Assembly (NCBI GenBank): GCA_023663365.1
Contig: JAMPHP010000002.1
Location: 214,677-278,676 of the forward strand
DNA length: 64,000 bases
Source of the DNA: Muribaculaceae bacterium
GTDB lineage: Bacteria; Bacteroidota; Bacteroidia; Bacteroidales; Muribaculaceae
Reading direction: 5' to 3'
Both the position numbers and the translations under genes were made by a program. The notes beneath the pieces were generated by a model. The model searched no databases. It worked only from the letters and a program-made list of their open reading frames with translations, and was not told the DNA's origin. This document shows positions 32,978-42,465 of the stretch, in pieces (positions within the stretch are counted from its first letter, which is position 1; each line of letters opens with the position of its first letter).

Positions 32978-33171
32978 AAGTAAGTCGCAAAAATTAATTT
33001 ATATCATACGGGGATGAATTTCGGAGCGATTTCTTTGCGAGGAAGAAGGAGTGTAGCGAGCTACACGACTGATGACGAGGAAAGAAAGCGCCCGAAAGTC
33101 GCCCCGGAGGATATAAAGCACCTCTCGACTTACTAATGTTCATTATGCGTATTAATTTTTAAGACTTACTT
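32978..33171 (+). mobile_element. 194-bp miniature inverted-repeat element, copy 2
   Basis: Terminal repeats at 32978-32998 and 33151-33171 are identical to those of copy 1 (2056-2249). The internal palindrome at 33051-33066 is slightly imperfect (GCGAGC where copy 1 has GCGCGC). The right end directly abuts the ATG of the PepSY-like gene at 33172, so the element supplies that gene's immediate 5' leader, as copy 1 does for the phosphoesterase. Confidence 0.7.
33014..33136 (+). CDS. 40-codon small ORF inside element copy 2
   Basis: The ORF has the same length, start and stop as the ORF in copy 1. The product begins MNFGAISLRGRRSVASY, shares TTDDEERKRPKV and ends IKHLSTY. Conservation of frame and stop between the copies is the only support for coding; there is no recognised domain. 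Confidence 0.4.
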   Translation: MNFGAISLRGRRSVASYTTDDEERKRPKVAPEDIKHLSTY

Positions 33172-33627
33172 ATGAAAATAACAGATACTCTCCGAAATAC
33201 ACGCCTCGCCCTTGCCCTGCTGATGTGCATGGCTCTGACATGGGTGGCCGCCGGATGCCACGACAATGATGTGTGGAACGATGTGCCAGAGCAAATCGGC
33301 GAATTTATCAACCACTACTTCCCCTACTCCGAGCTCAGCTCATGCACCGAGACCGACGCCGGATACCACATACGCATCGACGACGGCCCGGGGCTGTCGT
33401 TCGACCGCAGCTATGCCTGGACTTCTATCGACGGCTACGGTATGCCTCTGCCGCAAGTGCTTCTCTTCGACCAGCTTCCGCCGGCACTCTACGATTATAT
33501 CCAGGAGACGGAAAACCTCAACGGCGTGTTCAGCATGGAGCGCGACTCCACGGCATACGTGGTCACGCTGCTCGACACAAGCGTGCGCTACATCATCGAG
33601 ACCGGCGAGATGACCACCAGGCTATAG
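33172..33627 (+). CDS. PepSY-like (DUF2874-type) lipoprotein
   Basis: This is a 151-residue exported protein. A charged start is followed by a hydrophobic stretch (LALALLMCMALTWVAAGC) ending in the lipobox AAGC, so it should be a lipoprotein. The mature part has the PepSY-like pattern (VPEQIGEFINHYFPYSELSS, then YHIRIDDGPGLSFDRS, and SMERDSTAYVVTLLD) and is related in type to the frameshifted gene at 20395-20855. The binding partner is unknown. Its ATG immediately follows the right terminal repeat of element copy 2, so translation signals are partly provided by the element. The downstream neighbour is the M6 protease, 225 bases away. Confidence 0.75.
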   Translation: MKITDTLRNTRLALALLMCMALTWVAAGCHDNDVWNDVPEQIGEFINHYFPYSELSSCTETDAGYHIRIDDGPGLSFDRSYAWTSIDGYGMPLPQVLLFDQLPPALYDYIQETENLNGVFSMERDSTAYVVTLLDTSVRYIIETGEMTTRL

Positions 33628-33704
33628 AGTGTGCCAAAACACTGGAAAGTGCATTTTATTTGTCAAAATGTGCACAAAATGCTTGCAAATACAATTTTTG
33701 TGAT

Positions 33705-33712
33705 TACCTTTG
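33705..33712 (+). promoter_or_regulatory. -7 box (TACCTTTG) upstream of the M6 protease gene
   Basis: TACCTTTG fits the consensus; the -33 position has only CTTG (33682-33685, 19 nt away). It would give a leader of about 135 nt before the ATG at 33853. Confidence 0.4.
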
Positions 33713-33852
33713 TCCTTGTAAGCGAGACTTAGCATCGTGCAGCTCCCCTCACATTATGGCATTTTGCCATACTCGATGTGGACTTTCATCTGCAAAATCT
33801 CCGAAACAAAGGTTTTTACTTTAATTGTCCAATCATTTTGTACACGTAAGCA

Positions 33853-36627
33853 ATGTCTACTGCACTTTTCCGCACTCTCATTGTATCAGCAGCAATCGCA
33901 CTCGGTTGCCAGTGGGCCGACGCCATCCCCGCCCGCAAGGGTGTAGTCGAGGTCCCGCAGCCCGATGGCACGTTTGTAAAGGCTCGTATCTACGGCGATG
34001 AGTTCCATCATTTCGCCACTACCCCCGACGGCACACCACTCATTGAGGACGAGGCCGGGTTCCTTCGCACCGGCGATGTCGACCCGGCTCTTTTTATGGC
34101 TACAATGAGCGATATGGCCTCGCGCTCGCCTCGCCGCATGCGCGCTGCCGCACGCACCAAGGCCCCCGGCATCGACCAAGGCTACGGCCTGGTGCCCGCC
34201 ACTTCATTCCCGCCAAAGGGGAGCCCGAAGGCTCTCATCATTCTGGTGGAGTACACCGACGTGAAATTCACCGTCAGCGACCCTTACGACTACTTCAACC
34301 GCATGATCAACGAGCCCGGCTTCTCCGACCTCGGAGGCACTGGCTCCGCCATCGATTTCTTCACCGAGAACTCGCTGGGGCAGTTCACGCCGCAGTTCGA
34401 TGTCTACGGCCCCGTGACTCTGCCCAATACCCGCGCATACTACGGCGAGAACGGCTCCAACGGCGACGATAAGCGCGCTCACCTGATGGCAATCGACGCC
34501 TGCCGTATTCTCGACGGCAAGGTTGATTTCTCGCAGTACGACAACGACGGCGACGGTGCAGTCGACAACGTGTTCGTCTTCTTCGCCGGAGAGGCCGAGT
34601 CGTCGACCTTTATCAAAGATATGGTGTGGCCTCACGCCTACTTCGTATCATACCTCGACTCTACTCCTTACATCTTCGACGGCGTGCGCATCGACCGCTA
34701 CGGCTGCACCAACGAGTGGAACGGCCCGGGGGAGGACGGCACTCCGGCGCGACCCGACGGCGTGGGAACCTTCATCCATGAGTTCTCGCACGTGATGGGC
34801 CTCCCCGACCTCTACTCCACAAAGTACACCGAAGCATTCACGCCCGGCACTTGGTCGGCGCTCGACTACGGCCCCTACAACAACGGAGGCTGCACACCGC
34901 CGAACTACTCGGTATTCGAGCGCTACGCTCTGGGCTGGCTCCAGCCTCGCGAGCTCGTGAGTGCCGCCAACGTCAGGCTCGAGCCCATCACCTCCAACCA
35001 GGCCGCAATGGTGCCTACGCTGAAAGAGACCGAATTTTTCCTCTTCGAGAACCGCCAGCAGGACGGGTGGGATAAGTTCATCCCCGGCCACGGTATGCTC
35101 GTGTGGCACATCGACTACGATGCCGACAAATGGAAGTACAACATCGTGAACAACACCACCGCGCACCAGAACGTCGACATCGAAGAAGCCGACGGCATGG
35201 CCACCGAAGAGACCCGTGCCGACGACGCCTTCCCCGGCGGCCTCGAGCGCACCTCCTTCACCGACACCACCATCCCATCGATGCTCCCGTGGAACGGTCG
35301 CTCCATCAACATGCCCGTGACCGACATCGCCGAGAGCCCCGACGGTGTGATTACATTCAAAATCGCCGGCGGACGCCCCGACATCGCCGTACCCGTGGCC
35401 TCCGAGGCCGATGCCGTGAGCCCCGGCTCCTTCACCGCACACTGGGAAGCAGTGGCCGTAGAAGGCTGCACATACACTCTCTCGGTGTACACCCGCACCG
35501 GGCCCGGTGTGCGCGGCATAGTATATCTGCCCGACTACAACCACCGGGCCGTGGGCAGCGCCACGGAGTTTACCGTGACCGGCCTCACCCCCGACACTCA
35601 GTACTACTACACCGTCTGCACCGTGGTCAAGGGTGAGGAAAGCGAGCCCTCGCAGGAAATGGCCGTGCGCACCGACCCGCCCACTTTCGACTTCCTCGCA
35701 CCCACAGCACACGAGGCCACGGCAATCTACAACGAAGGCTTCACTGCAAGCTGGGAGCCCATGGCCGATGCCACGGAGTACTTCCTCACAGTGCTCACCG
35801 CCCTCCCCGACGGCGCTCTTAAAGCGACTTTCGACTTCACGGGCGGCATCTCCGCCATGCCCGCCGGATGGACCACCACGGCAACATCGACCTATGCCAT
35901 AAGCGGCAACTGCGGTGCCGCCGTGCCCTCGCTCCGCATCACCAAGAGCGGCCAGACCCTCACCACGGCCACCATGCCCGATGAAATCAGCGCCATAAGC
36001 CTCTGGGCACGCGGTGTATCGAGCGCGCCCGACGACTACATCACCATCGAAGGCTGCGATGCCGACGGCAAGTGGGCCGAACTCAGCCGTCACACCGTAA
36101 GCACCAAAGCCGGCGGGCAGACCATCGGCACCGATGTGCACCCGGGCATCTTCGCCATCCGCATCACAGCATACCTCAGCAAGGGCTCCATGGCCATCGA
36201 CGATGTAGTGGTAAGCCACGGCACGGCCTACTCCGACTTCCCCGTCGAGGGCTACGACAAGCGCTCAACAGGCACCGCCACCGAGCACAAAGTGAGCGGC
36301 CTGAAGGCTCTCACATCATACCGCTATGTGGTGCACGCCTCGAACGGCACCCTCACCTCCCTGCCCTCGGCCACAATCGAGGCCGTCACCACGGCAAGCT
36401 CGGGTATATGCGCTCCGGCAACTGTCGAAGCCTCGGTAGCAACCGACGGCCTTCAGGTGCACATATCGGGATGCAGCGCAAGCGCCATATCGGCATACGA
36501 CACCGCCGGACGCTGCGTGGCCTCTGCCGCCGTCAAAGGCGGTGCAGCGAGCATGGCTCTCCCGGCACCGGACATCTACATCCTGATGGCCGACGGCCGA
36601 CTCATCAAGAAACTTACACTGAAATAA
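33853..36627 (+). CDS. Secreted M6-family metalloprotease with Fn3 domains
   Basis: The 924-residue protein has a signal peptide (MSTALFRTLIVSAAIALGC to WADA). The M6 peptidase catalytic domain has GTFIHEFSHVMGLPDLYS (H309, E310, H313 zinc ligands and catalytic Glu) and a Ca-binding-like DNDGDGAVDNVF. From about residue 510 come fibronectin type III-like repeats (TYTLSVYTRTG, YYYTVCTVVKGEESEPSQE) and a jelly-roll-like segment (DDYITIEGCDADGKW). The C-terminal 70 residues, ending IYILMADGRLIKKLTL, resemble a type IX sorting tail. It is likely a secreted or surface-anchored protease acting on host or dietary protein. The next secreted gene starts 21 bases downstream, so they form an operon. Confidence 0.88.
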   Translation: MSTALFRTLIVSAAIALGCQWADAIPARKGVVEVPQPDGTFVKARIYGDEFHHFATTPDGTPLIEDEAGFLRTGDVDPALFMATMSDMASRSPRRMRAAARTKAPGIDQGYGLVPATSFPPKGSPKALIILVEYTDVKFTVSDPYDYFNRMINEPGFSDLGGTGSAIDFFTENSLGQFTPQFDVYGPVTLPNTRAYYGENGSNGDDKRAHLMAIDACRILDGKVDFSQYDNDGDGAVDNVFVFFAGEAESSTFIKDMVWPHAYFVSYLDSTPYIFDGVRIDRYGCTNEWNGPGEDGTPARPDGVGTFIHEFSHVMGLPDLYSTKYTEAFTPGTWSALDYGPYNNGGCTPPNYSVFERYALGWLQPRELVSAANVRLEPITSNQAAMVPTLKETEFFLFENRQQDGWDKFIPGHGMLVWHIDYDADKWKYNIVNNTTAHQNVDIEEADGMATEETRADDAFPGGLERTSFTDTTIPSMLPWNGRSINMPVTDIAESPDGVITFKIAGGRPDIAVPVASEADAVSPGSFTAHWEAVAVEGCTYTLSVYTRTGPGVRGIVYLPDYNHRAVGSATEFTVTGLTPDTQYYYTVCTVVKGEESEPSQEMAVRTDPPTFDFLAPTAHEATAIYNEGFTASWEPMADATEYFLTVLTALPDGALKATFDFTGGISAMPAGWTTTATSTYAISGNCGAAVPSLRITKSGQTLTTATMPDEISAISLWARGVSSAPDDYITIEGCDADGKWAELSRHTVSTKAGGQTIGTDVHPGIFAIRITAYLSKGSMAIDDVVVSHGTAYSDFPVEGYDKRSTGTATEHKVSGLKALTSYRYVVHASNGTLTSLPSATIEAVTTASSGICAPATVEASVATDGLQVHISGCSASAISAYDTAGRCVASAAVKGGAASMALPAPDIYILMADGRLIKKLTLK

Positions 36628-36648
36628 ACCATTTTTTAAATAAACCCT

Positions 36649-39600
36649 ATGCACAATTTCAAATCCATGCTTCTCTCGGCGGCTGCCATGCTCATGCTTG
36701 CTGCCGTTCCGGCATCGGCTGCGCCTCCGCAGGCCGTGAAGAAAGCCCCTACGGGCAATCGGCTCTACACCCGCACAGCAAGTGAGATACCCTCGCAGCG
36801 CTACTCCGCACTGATGAAGGCTCCGCGTGCACGCTACATCTCTGTGGCCGAAGCCCAGGCCGACCCTCAGCTTCCGGCAATCATCGGCGGTATGCTCGAC
36901 TCCCGCTCGTGGGAGACAAGCGGCACAGCCTATGGCCTCTATCAACTTCCGGCAAAGGAAGGCGAGCCTTTCAAATTCATCCGCTCCGAGATATTCCCCA
37001 ATGGCGGCGGTGTTGAAGCCGACGGCTCGTACTACTCATGCGAAGTCGAGGAAAGCTCCGACGGTGTTTCCATCATAATCCGTGCATACGACACCGACAC
37101 CTGGCGCAACACCCGCTCCTTCTCGCCCGGCGACTACTCGTTCATCGCCACCGACGTGGCACACGACCCCCTCTCGGGCGAAATCTTCGGCTGCCTGTGG
37201 GATACGTCCGGCTCGGGATACATGTTCGGCACCATCGACTATAAGAACGGCGTGACACGAAAGATCGCCACCCTCACCAATATGTGGAATGCCGTGGCTA
37301 TCGACCGCGACGGCACCATCTACGCCATCGACCAGGAAATGGTAGAGAACGGCCCCGTGGTGGAGTGCGTGAAATCGAGCCTCTACACCGTCAACCGCGA
37401 GACCGGCGCGCTCACTCTCATCGGCGACACCGGCCTGCTGCCCTACTACGCTTCATCGGCAGTGATCGACCCCCGCACCGGGCGCATGTTCTGGAGCGTG
37501 ACTCCCAAGGACGACGACCAGTCGGCTCTCTATGAAGTGAACAAGAGCACCGGCGCCTGCACTCTCGTCTACCGCTACCCCGGAGCCGAGCAGTTCATGG
37601 GCATGTATGTGCCCGCGCCTCTGGCCGAAGATGCCGCTCCCGCGGCCGTGACCGACCTGCGGGCCAACTTCACCGGCGGCAGCCTCAGCGGCACCATCGA
37701 CTTCACCGTGCCCACTCTCACCTACGGTGGCACCGAAGGCTCCGGCGCTATTTCCTACGACATCTTCACCGGCAGCAACCGTATCACCAACGGCAGCACT
37801 GCCTGGGGCAAGAAAGAGAGCGTGCCCGTGACCCTCTCGCGCGGCGGTGAGGTTGAGTTCACCGTGGTGCTCACCAATGCCGCGGGCAACTCTCCCAAGG
37901 AAAAAGTGAAGACCTTTGCCGGCACCGACGTGCCCAAAGCTCCCGAAGTGAAGGCTGCATACGCCGACGGCACAATGACAGTGACCTGGACCGTGCCCGA
38001 CGGCTCCGTAAACGGCGGATACATCGACCCCGCAGCCATCACTTATAAGGTGACTCGTATGCCCGACCACTCGGTGGTTGCCGGCGCCACAAAAGAGACC
38101 TCATTCTCCGAAACCCTCGCCGTGCCCGACGACGTAGTTTCGTACTACTACACCGTCGAAGCCACCTACGACCGCAAGACCTCCGCTGCAGGCGTGTCGA
38201 ACCGCATCGTGCTGGGTGCTGCATCTGCTCCATACCTCATCGACTTCGCCGAAGTAGATAACCTCGACGACGTGACCATCATCAACGTCGACCCCGCATC
38301 GAAAGGCTGGGGTCTCTCCGGCGGCGCCCTCCTGCTTCGTGAGGACAGCCAGCTGGCGAAAGACGACTGGGTGATCACCGCCCCCATACGCCTGGCTCCC
38401 GGCTCCGTCTACGCAATCAGCGTGGAAGCAAGCAGCCAGGGCACTCGCTATCCCGAGACTATCGAGATTTTCTGCGGCGACAACAACACCGCCGAGGCCA
38501 TGACTCAGGAAATCGTAGGCCCGACCGTAGTATCGACAGCCTCGTCGAGCGCATGGGCCACCATCACCGGCTACTACGCACCCGAGAGCGAGCAGACCGT
38601 ATTCATAGGCGTGCACGCTTGCTCCGAAGCTAATGTCTACAACCTTCGCGTGAAGTCGATTGCCATCACGGCAGCCTTCGCCACCACAGCTCCCGGTGCG
38701 CCCACCGACTTCACAGTCACTCCCGATGCCTCCGGCGCTTCCTCAGCCACCATCAGCCTCAAGGCTCCCGCCACCGACTACGACGGCAAGCCCCTTGCAG
38801 GCCTCACCAAGCTCTGCATCTACCGCGACGGCACCGAAATCCATGTCAAAGAAAATCCCGCACTTGGTGAAAGCATCACGTTCGTGGACTCCGACGTGCT
38901 CACCGGCGAGCACACCTACTCCGCTATCGCCTTCAACAATGCCGAGCGCGGCCGCGAAGTCAAAACCACAGTATTCGTGGGCGTAGGCACTCCCGTGGCT
39001 CCCGCATCGCTTGCCATCGTCGAGACCGAAAATCCCGGTGAGGTTCACCTGAGCTGGCCCGCTGTCGACACCGACACCAAGGGCTATCCTCTCAACCCCG
39101 AGCTCGTCACCTACACTCTCTATGCCCCCAATGCTCAGGGCACATCGCTCGTAGCCGTTGCCACAGGCATCACCGGCACCGAGCAGACCCTCCAGGCCAC
39201 CGACCCCGAAACACAGATTTTCGCCTACTATGCAGTGGCAGCCCAGACAAAGGGCGGCAGCTCCGATGCAGTACCCTCCGATTTCATCGCCGTGGGCAAG
39301 CCCTTTGGCCTGCCGTTCAGCGAGACATTCGCCGGCGGTAAGATTAACAGCCTCTTCACCTACACCGGCCTCTCGGGCGACTGGGAAGTGGTGACAAACA
39401 ATCCCGAATACCTCGCGCAGGCCGACGACAATGGCTTCGCACAGATGTTCGGTGAGTACTACGGCAGCAGCGCCGACCTCATCTCAGGCAAGATTGACCT
39501 CGCAGGCTCGGTGAACCCCATCCTCAACTTCAGCACCTTCAACTACTACACCACCGCCTATGGCCCCGACTACAACACAATCGAGGTGTACGTGCGCACA

Positions 39601-41199
39601 TCAGGCACTGAGTGGACGCGTGAGCTCGAAGTGCTCGTCAACAACGCCGCCGACCCCAACCGCTGGGGTGCCGTATCGGTAAACCTCTCCAAGTACGAAG
39701 GCAAGGCTATCCAGCTTCTCTTCCGTGCCACAAACTACGTGTACGACACCACTACACTCGACCAGATCCGTATCGGCAACGGTGTGGACCACAACCTCAG
39801 CCTCACCTCCATCAACGCTCCCGCCAAGGCTAATCCCGGCGAGAAATTCAATGTAAACGTCAAGGTTGAGAACACCGGCCTCAACGATGCCGCCGAATTT
39901 GCCGTGCAGCTCTTCCGCGACGGTGAGCTCGCCGACAGCCGCACCGTGGAAACTCTCCGCAGCGGCCGCTCCGCCGACATCGCCTTCGAGCAAATCTTTA
40001 CCCCGCTCGTTGAAAGCGACGTGGAGTACCACGCTGCCATCGTCTACAACCCCGACATGATTGCCGACGACAATACCTCGGCCACTCTCAGCGTGAAGCC
40101 CATGCTGAGCAATCTTCCCGTAGTGCCCGCACTCCGCGGCGTGCTCTCCGAAGGCTATGCCGTGCTCGACTGGGATGAACCCGACACCGACAGCGCTTCG
40201 CCCGACCCCGTGCAAGAAAACTTCGAGACTGCCGACTCCTATGCCACCACAAGCCAGTGCGGCTGGACATTTGTCGACGCCGACGGTGCTCCCACCCAGG
40301 ATGCAATCTATGTGATCGGTGTCACCGACATCAACGGCAATCCCATCACAGCACCCGGCATCGGCGACAACTCGCCCACAAGCTGGGCCGTGATCGACCA
40401 CACATACGGCTTCGGCATCGGCACTCCCTTCACCCCCCACAGCGGCAACAAGCTGCTCATAGCTCTCGCTTCCGACGGCAAGGCCAACGACGACTGGGCA
40501 ATCTCGCCCAAGCTCTTCGGAGGTGCTCAGACTATCACTTTCTGGGCTAAATCGAAAGAGAGTGACCCCGAATGGGCTGAATATGGCACCGAAACATTTG
40601 AAGTGCTCTACTCCACCACCGGCACCGAGCTTTCCGACTTCGTGAAGCTCGACACGCACAAAATCCTCAGCGCAGAGTGGCTGCAGTTCTCTGCCGACCT
40701 CCCCGAAGGCGCTCTCTACTTCGCCGTGCGCTATGTGTCGGAAGACTGCTACTCGATGATGATCGACGACTTCTCCTTCATCCCCGATGGCGCTGTGGCC
40801 GACATCACCCTCATGGGCTACAACGTGTACTGCGACGGCGGCAAGATCAACGACGCCGCTGTTGAGGACAACACCTTCACCGATAATGTAAGCGCTTCCG
40901 GCGAGCACAGCTACGTTGTCACCGCAATCTACGACAAGGGTGAGAGCCGCGCTTCCAACATCGTCGAGCTCACCACTTCGGGTGTAGGCTCCATCGCTCT
41001 TGACGGCGTGAGCGTGGCCGTGGAAGGCCGCACCATTGCAGTGCTCGGAGCAGAAGGCCACACCGTGACCATCGCCGCCACCGACGGCAAGGTCCTCGCC
41101 TCTGCCACAGCAGGTGCACGCATGGCACACACCGTGGGTGCAGCCGGCGTCTACCTCGTAAGCATCGAAGGCAACACCTTCAAGGTAGTGGTACGATAA
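36649..41199 (+). CDS. Giant secreted Fn3 / choice-of-anchor-J protein
   Basis: The 1516-residue protein has a signal peptide (MHNFKSMLLSAAAMLMLAAV to ASA). An N-terminal propeller-like region (about 90-320: FIATDVAHDPLSGEIFGCLW, AVAIDRDGTIYAIDQ) is followed by several fibronectin type III domains. Jelly-roll domains of the choice-of-anchor J type occur (DDWVITAPIRLAPGSVYAIS; later DDWAISPKLFGGAQTITFWA and MMIDDFSF). The tail (VSVAVEGRTIAVLGAEGH to VYLVSIEGNTFKVVV) resembles a type IX sorting domain. There is no catalytic motif, so adhesion or matrix binding is most likely. It is co-transcribed behind the M6 protease and followed by a clear terminator. Codon use is strongly GC-ending, like highly expressed genes here. 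Confidence 0.85.
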   Translation: MHNFKSMLLSAAAMLMLAAVPASAAPPQAVKKAPTGNRLYTRTASEIPSQRYSALMKAPRARYISVAEAQADPQLPAIIGGMLDSRSWETSGTAYGLYQLPAKEGEPFKFIRSEIFPNGGGVEADGSYYSCEVEESSDGVSIIIRAYDTDTWRNTRSFSPGDYSFIATDVAHDPLSGEIFGCLWDTSGSGYMFGTIDYKNGVTRKIATLTNMWNAVAIDRDGTIYAIDQEMVENGPVVECVKSSLYTVNRETGALTLIGDTGLLPYYASSAVIDPRTGRMFWSVTPKDDDQSALYEVNKSTGACTLVYRYPGAEQFMGMYVPAPLAEDAAPAAVTDLRANFTGGSLSGTIDFTVPTLTYGGTEGSGAISYDIFTGSNRITNGSTAWGKKESVPVTLSRGGEVEFTVVLTNAAGNSPKEKVKTFAGTDVPKAPEVKAAYADGTMTVTWTVPDGSVNGGYIDPAAITYKVTRMPDHSVVAGATKETSFSETLAVPDDVVSYYYTVEATYDRKTSAAGVSNRIVLGAASAPYLIDFAEVDNLDDVTIINVDPASKGWGLSGGALLLREDSQLAKDDWVITAPIRLAPGSVYAISVEASSQGTRYPETIEIFCGDNNTAEAMTQEIVGPTVVSTASSSAWATITGYYAPESEQTVFIGVHACSEANVYNLRVKSIAITAAFATTAPGAPTDFTVTPDASGASSATISLKAPATDYDGKPLAGLTKLCIYRDGTEIHVKENPALGESITFVDSDVLTGEHTYSAIAFNNAERGREVKTTVFVGVGTPVAPASLAIVETENPGEVHLSWPAVDTDTKGYPLNPELVTYTLYAPNAQGTSLVAVATGITGTEQTLQATDPETQIFAYYAVAAQTKGGSSDAVPSDFIAVGKPFGLPFSETFAGGKINSLFTYTGLSGDWEVVTNNPEYLAQADDNGFAQMFGEYYGSSADLISGKIDLAGSVNPILNFSTFNYYTTAYGPDYNTIEVYVRTSGTEWTRELEVLVNNAADPNRWGAVSVNLSKYEGKAIQLLFRATNYVYDTTTLDQIRIGNGVDHNLSLTSINAPAKANPGEKFNVNVKVENTGLNDAAEFAVQLFRDGELADSRTVETLRSGRSADIAFEQIFTPLVESDVEYHAAIVYNPDMIADDNTSATLSVKPMLSNLPVVPALRGVLSEGYAVLDWDEPDTDSASPDPVQENFETADSYATTSQCGWTFVDADGAPTQDAIYVIGVTDINGNPITAPGIGDNSPTSWAVIDHTYGFGIGTPFTPHSGNKLLIALASDGKANDDWAISPKLFGGAQTITFWAKSKESDPEWAEYGTETFEVLYSTTGTELSDFVKLDTHKILSAEWLQFSADLPEGALYFAVRYVSEDCYSMMIDDFSFIPDGAVADITLMGYNVYCDGGKINDAAVEDNTFTDNVSASGEHSYVVTAIYDKGESRASNIVELTTSGVGSIALDGVSVAVEGRTIAVLGAEGHTVTIAATDGKVLASATAGARMAHTVGAAGVYLVSIEGNTFKVVVR

Positions 41200-41221
41200 G
41201 CCCACCGACCCACACCAACTA

Positions 41222-41257
41222 AAAAATCCCGCTCCGGATATCCGGGGCGGGATTTTT
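41222..41257. terminator. Terminator after the giant secreted protein
   Basis: AAAAATCCCGC with CCGGA/TCCGG and GCGGGATTTTT forms a long stem with A- and T-runs on both flanks, so it can act in both directions between converging genes. Confidence 0.85.
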
Positions 41258-41280
41258 GTGTGGGGTAGAGAAGCCGGTGT

Positions 41281-41331
41281 AAAGTCTTTAAAGACCTTAA
41301 GGACCTTAAAGTCCTTAAAGACCTTAAGTCC
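41281..41331. repeat. 9-bp tandem repeat cluster (ACCTTAAAG-like units)
   Basis: About five imperfect 9-bp units (CTTAAAGAC, CTTAAGGAC, CTTAAAGTC, CTTAAAGAC, CTTAAGTCC) run between the terminator and the stop of the acetyltransferase gene. Units are internally near-palindromic, so the tract can form alternative hairpins. Confidence 0.7.
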
Positions 41332-42465
41332 TCACAACTCCTTCTTAAATGCTCTGCGGCGGCGATGCTGGCGGCGCTCGAAGTACTCCCACTGCTTCTG
41401 CACATTTTCGTTGCCTTCGAGCTCGACGTTGCTCTCGGCGTAGCGGTAGCCGTTTGCCACGAAGCGCGGGATGAGGTCGGCGAAGATGAGAGCGTTGACT
41501 CCCTTGCCCTGATAGTCGGGGTGAACGGCCACTAGAAGGAGATCAACCACGTCGGTATGGCCCGAGATGGCTCGCAGCAGATGGTACCACCCGAAGGGGA
41601 AGAGGCGGCCACGGCTGCGGCGCAGTGCCTGCGAGAGCGAAGGCATGGCTATGCCGAGAGCCACCAGGCGGCCGTCGGCATCGACGATGAGGGTGACGTC
41701 GTCGAGGCGGAGCATACCTATATAGAGGTCGATATAGTGCTGTATCTGGCGCTCGGTGAGTGGCACGAATCCGTAGAGGTCCTTATATGAGTCGTTGACA
41801 AGCTCGAAGATTGCGCGGCCATACTCCCGCTTGATTTTGGAGCGGGAGCTGTACTTCTTCACCGACAGTCCGTACTTGCGTGCGGCAATCTCGGCGATGC
41901 GCCTGTGCTTCTCGGGCACCTCGGAGGGCACAGTGATGCGGTACTCGATCCAGTCGGCATCCTTGGTGTAGCCCATGCGCTCCATGTGTGCGGGGTAGTA
42001 TGCGGGGTTGTAGATAGTGGCCATGGTTCCCATCTCGTCGAAGCCTTCGATGAGCATACCCTCGTAGTCGAGGTCGCTGAAGCCCATTGGACCCACGATT
42101 TCCGTCATGCCACGCTCACGCCCCCACTGCTCCACGGCGGCAAAGAGCTCATCGACAACTTCGGCATCGTCGACAAACTCCACAAATCCGAAGCGGAGCT
42201 GGCGCCGGCCGGTCTTCTCGTTGGCGGCGCGATTGATTATTGCGGTGATTGTGCCCACGGGCTCGCCGTTGCGGAAAGCCATGAAGGACTGAGCCTCGCA
42301 GAAGTCGAAGGCGGGGTTCTTCTCGGGTGTGAGCGTGTTCACATCGTCGAAGACGAGCGGCGGCACGTAGCAGGGATTGTCTTTATGCAGGTCGATGCCG
42401 AACTCCACATACTGGCGGAGTTGGTCGGCATCGGTGGCTATAGGATGTACGTAAACTGAGGACAT
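41332..42465 (-). CDS. GNAT-family N-acetyltransferase-like protein
   Basis: This is a 377-residue cytosolic protein. The N-terminal half has SFMAFRNGEPVGTITAIINR and EIVGPMGFSDLDYEGMLIEG. The C-terminal half has VDLLLVAVHPDYQGKGVNAL, the acetyl-CoA-binding motif A (Q/R-x-x-G-x-G/A-like), followed by YRYAESNVELEGNENVQKQW. This two-lobed architecture is common in uncharacterised Bacteroidetes acetyltransferases; the substrate is unknown. The start at 42465 overlaps the end of the pseudokinase gene by 28 bases, implying coupled translation. The gene is third in the amylase-pseudokinase-acetyltransferase set. The very basic tail (RRQHRRRRAFKKEL) is conspicuous. Confidence 0.8.
   Translation of the reverse strand: MSSVYVHPIATDADQLRQYVEFGIDLHKDNPCYVPPLVFDDVNTLTPEKNPAFDFCEAQSFMAFRNGEPVGTITAIINRAANEKTGRRQLRFGFVEFVDDAEVVDELFAAVEQWGRERGMTEIVGPMGFSDLDYEGMLIEGFDEMGTMATIYNPAYYPAHMERMGYTKDADWIEYRITVPSEVPEKHRRIAEIAARKYGLSVKKYSSRSKIKREYGRAIFELVNDSYKDLYGFVPLTERQIQHYIDLYIGMLRLDDVTLIVDADGRLVALGIAMPSLSQALRRSRGRLFPFGWYHLLRAISGHTDVVDLLLVAVHPDYQGKGVNALIFADLIPRFVANGYRYAESNVELEGNENVQKQWEYFERRQHRRRRAFKKEL

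Noticed and set aside
34648..36219. 523-codon minus-strand frame opposite the M6 protease
   Set aside because: Antisense shadow of a GC-rich gene; low-complexity Gly/Val/His composition and no domain.
39601..41205. 534-codon minus-strand frame opposite the giant secreted protein
   Set aside because: Antisense shadow produced by GC-ending codons; no recognisable motif or signal.
41281..41331. CRISPR-like array
   Set aside because: Units are 9 bp with no spacers; this is a simple tandem repeat.
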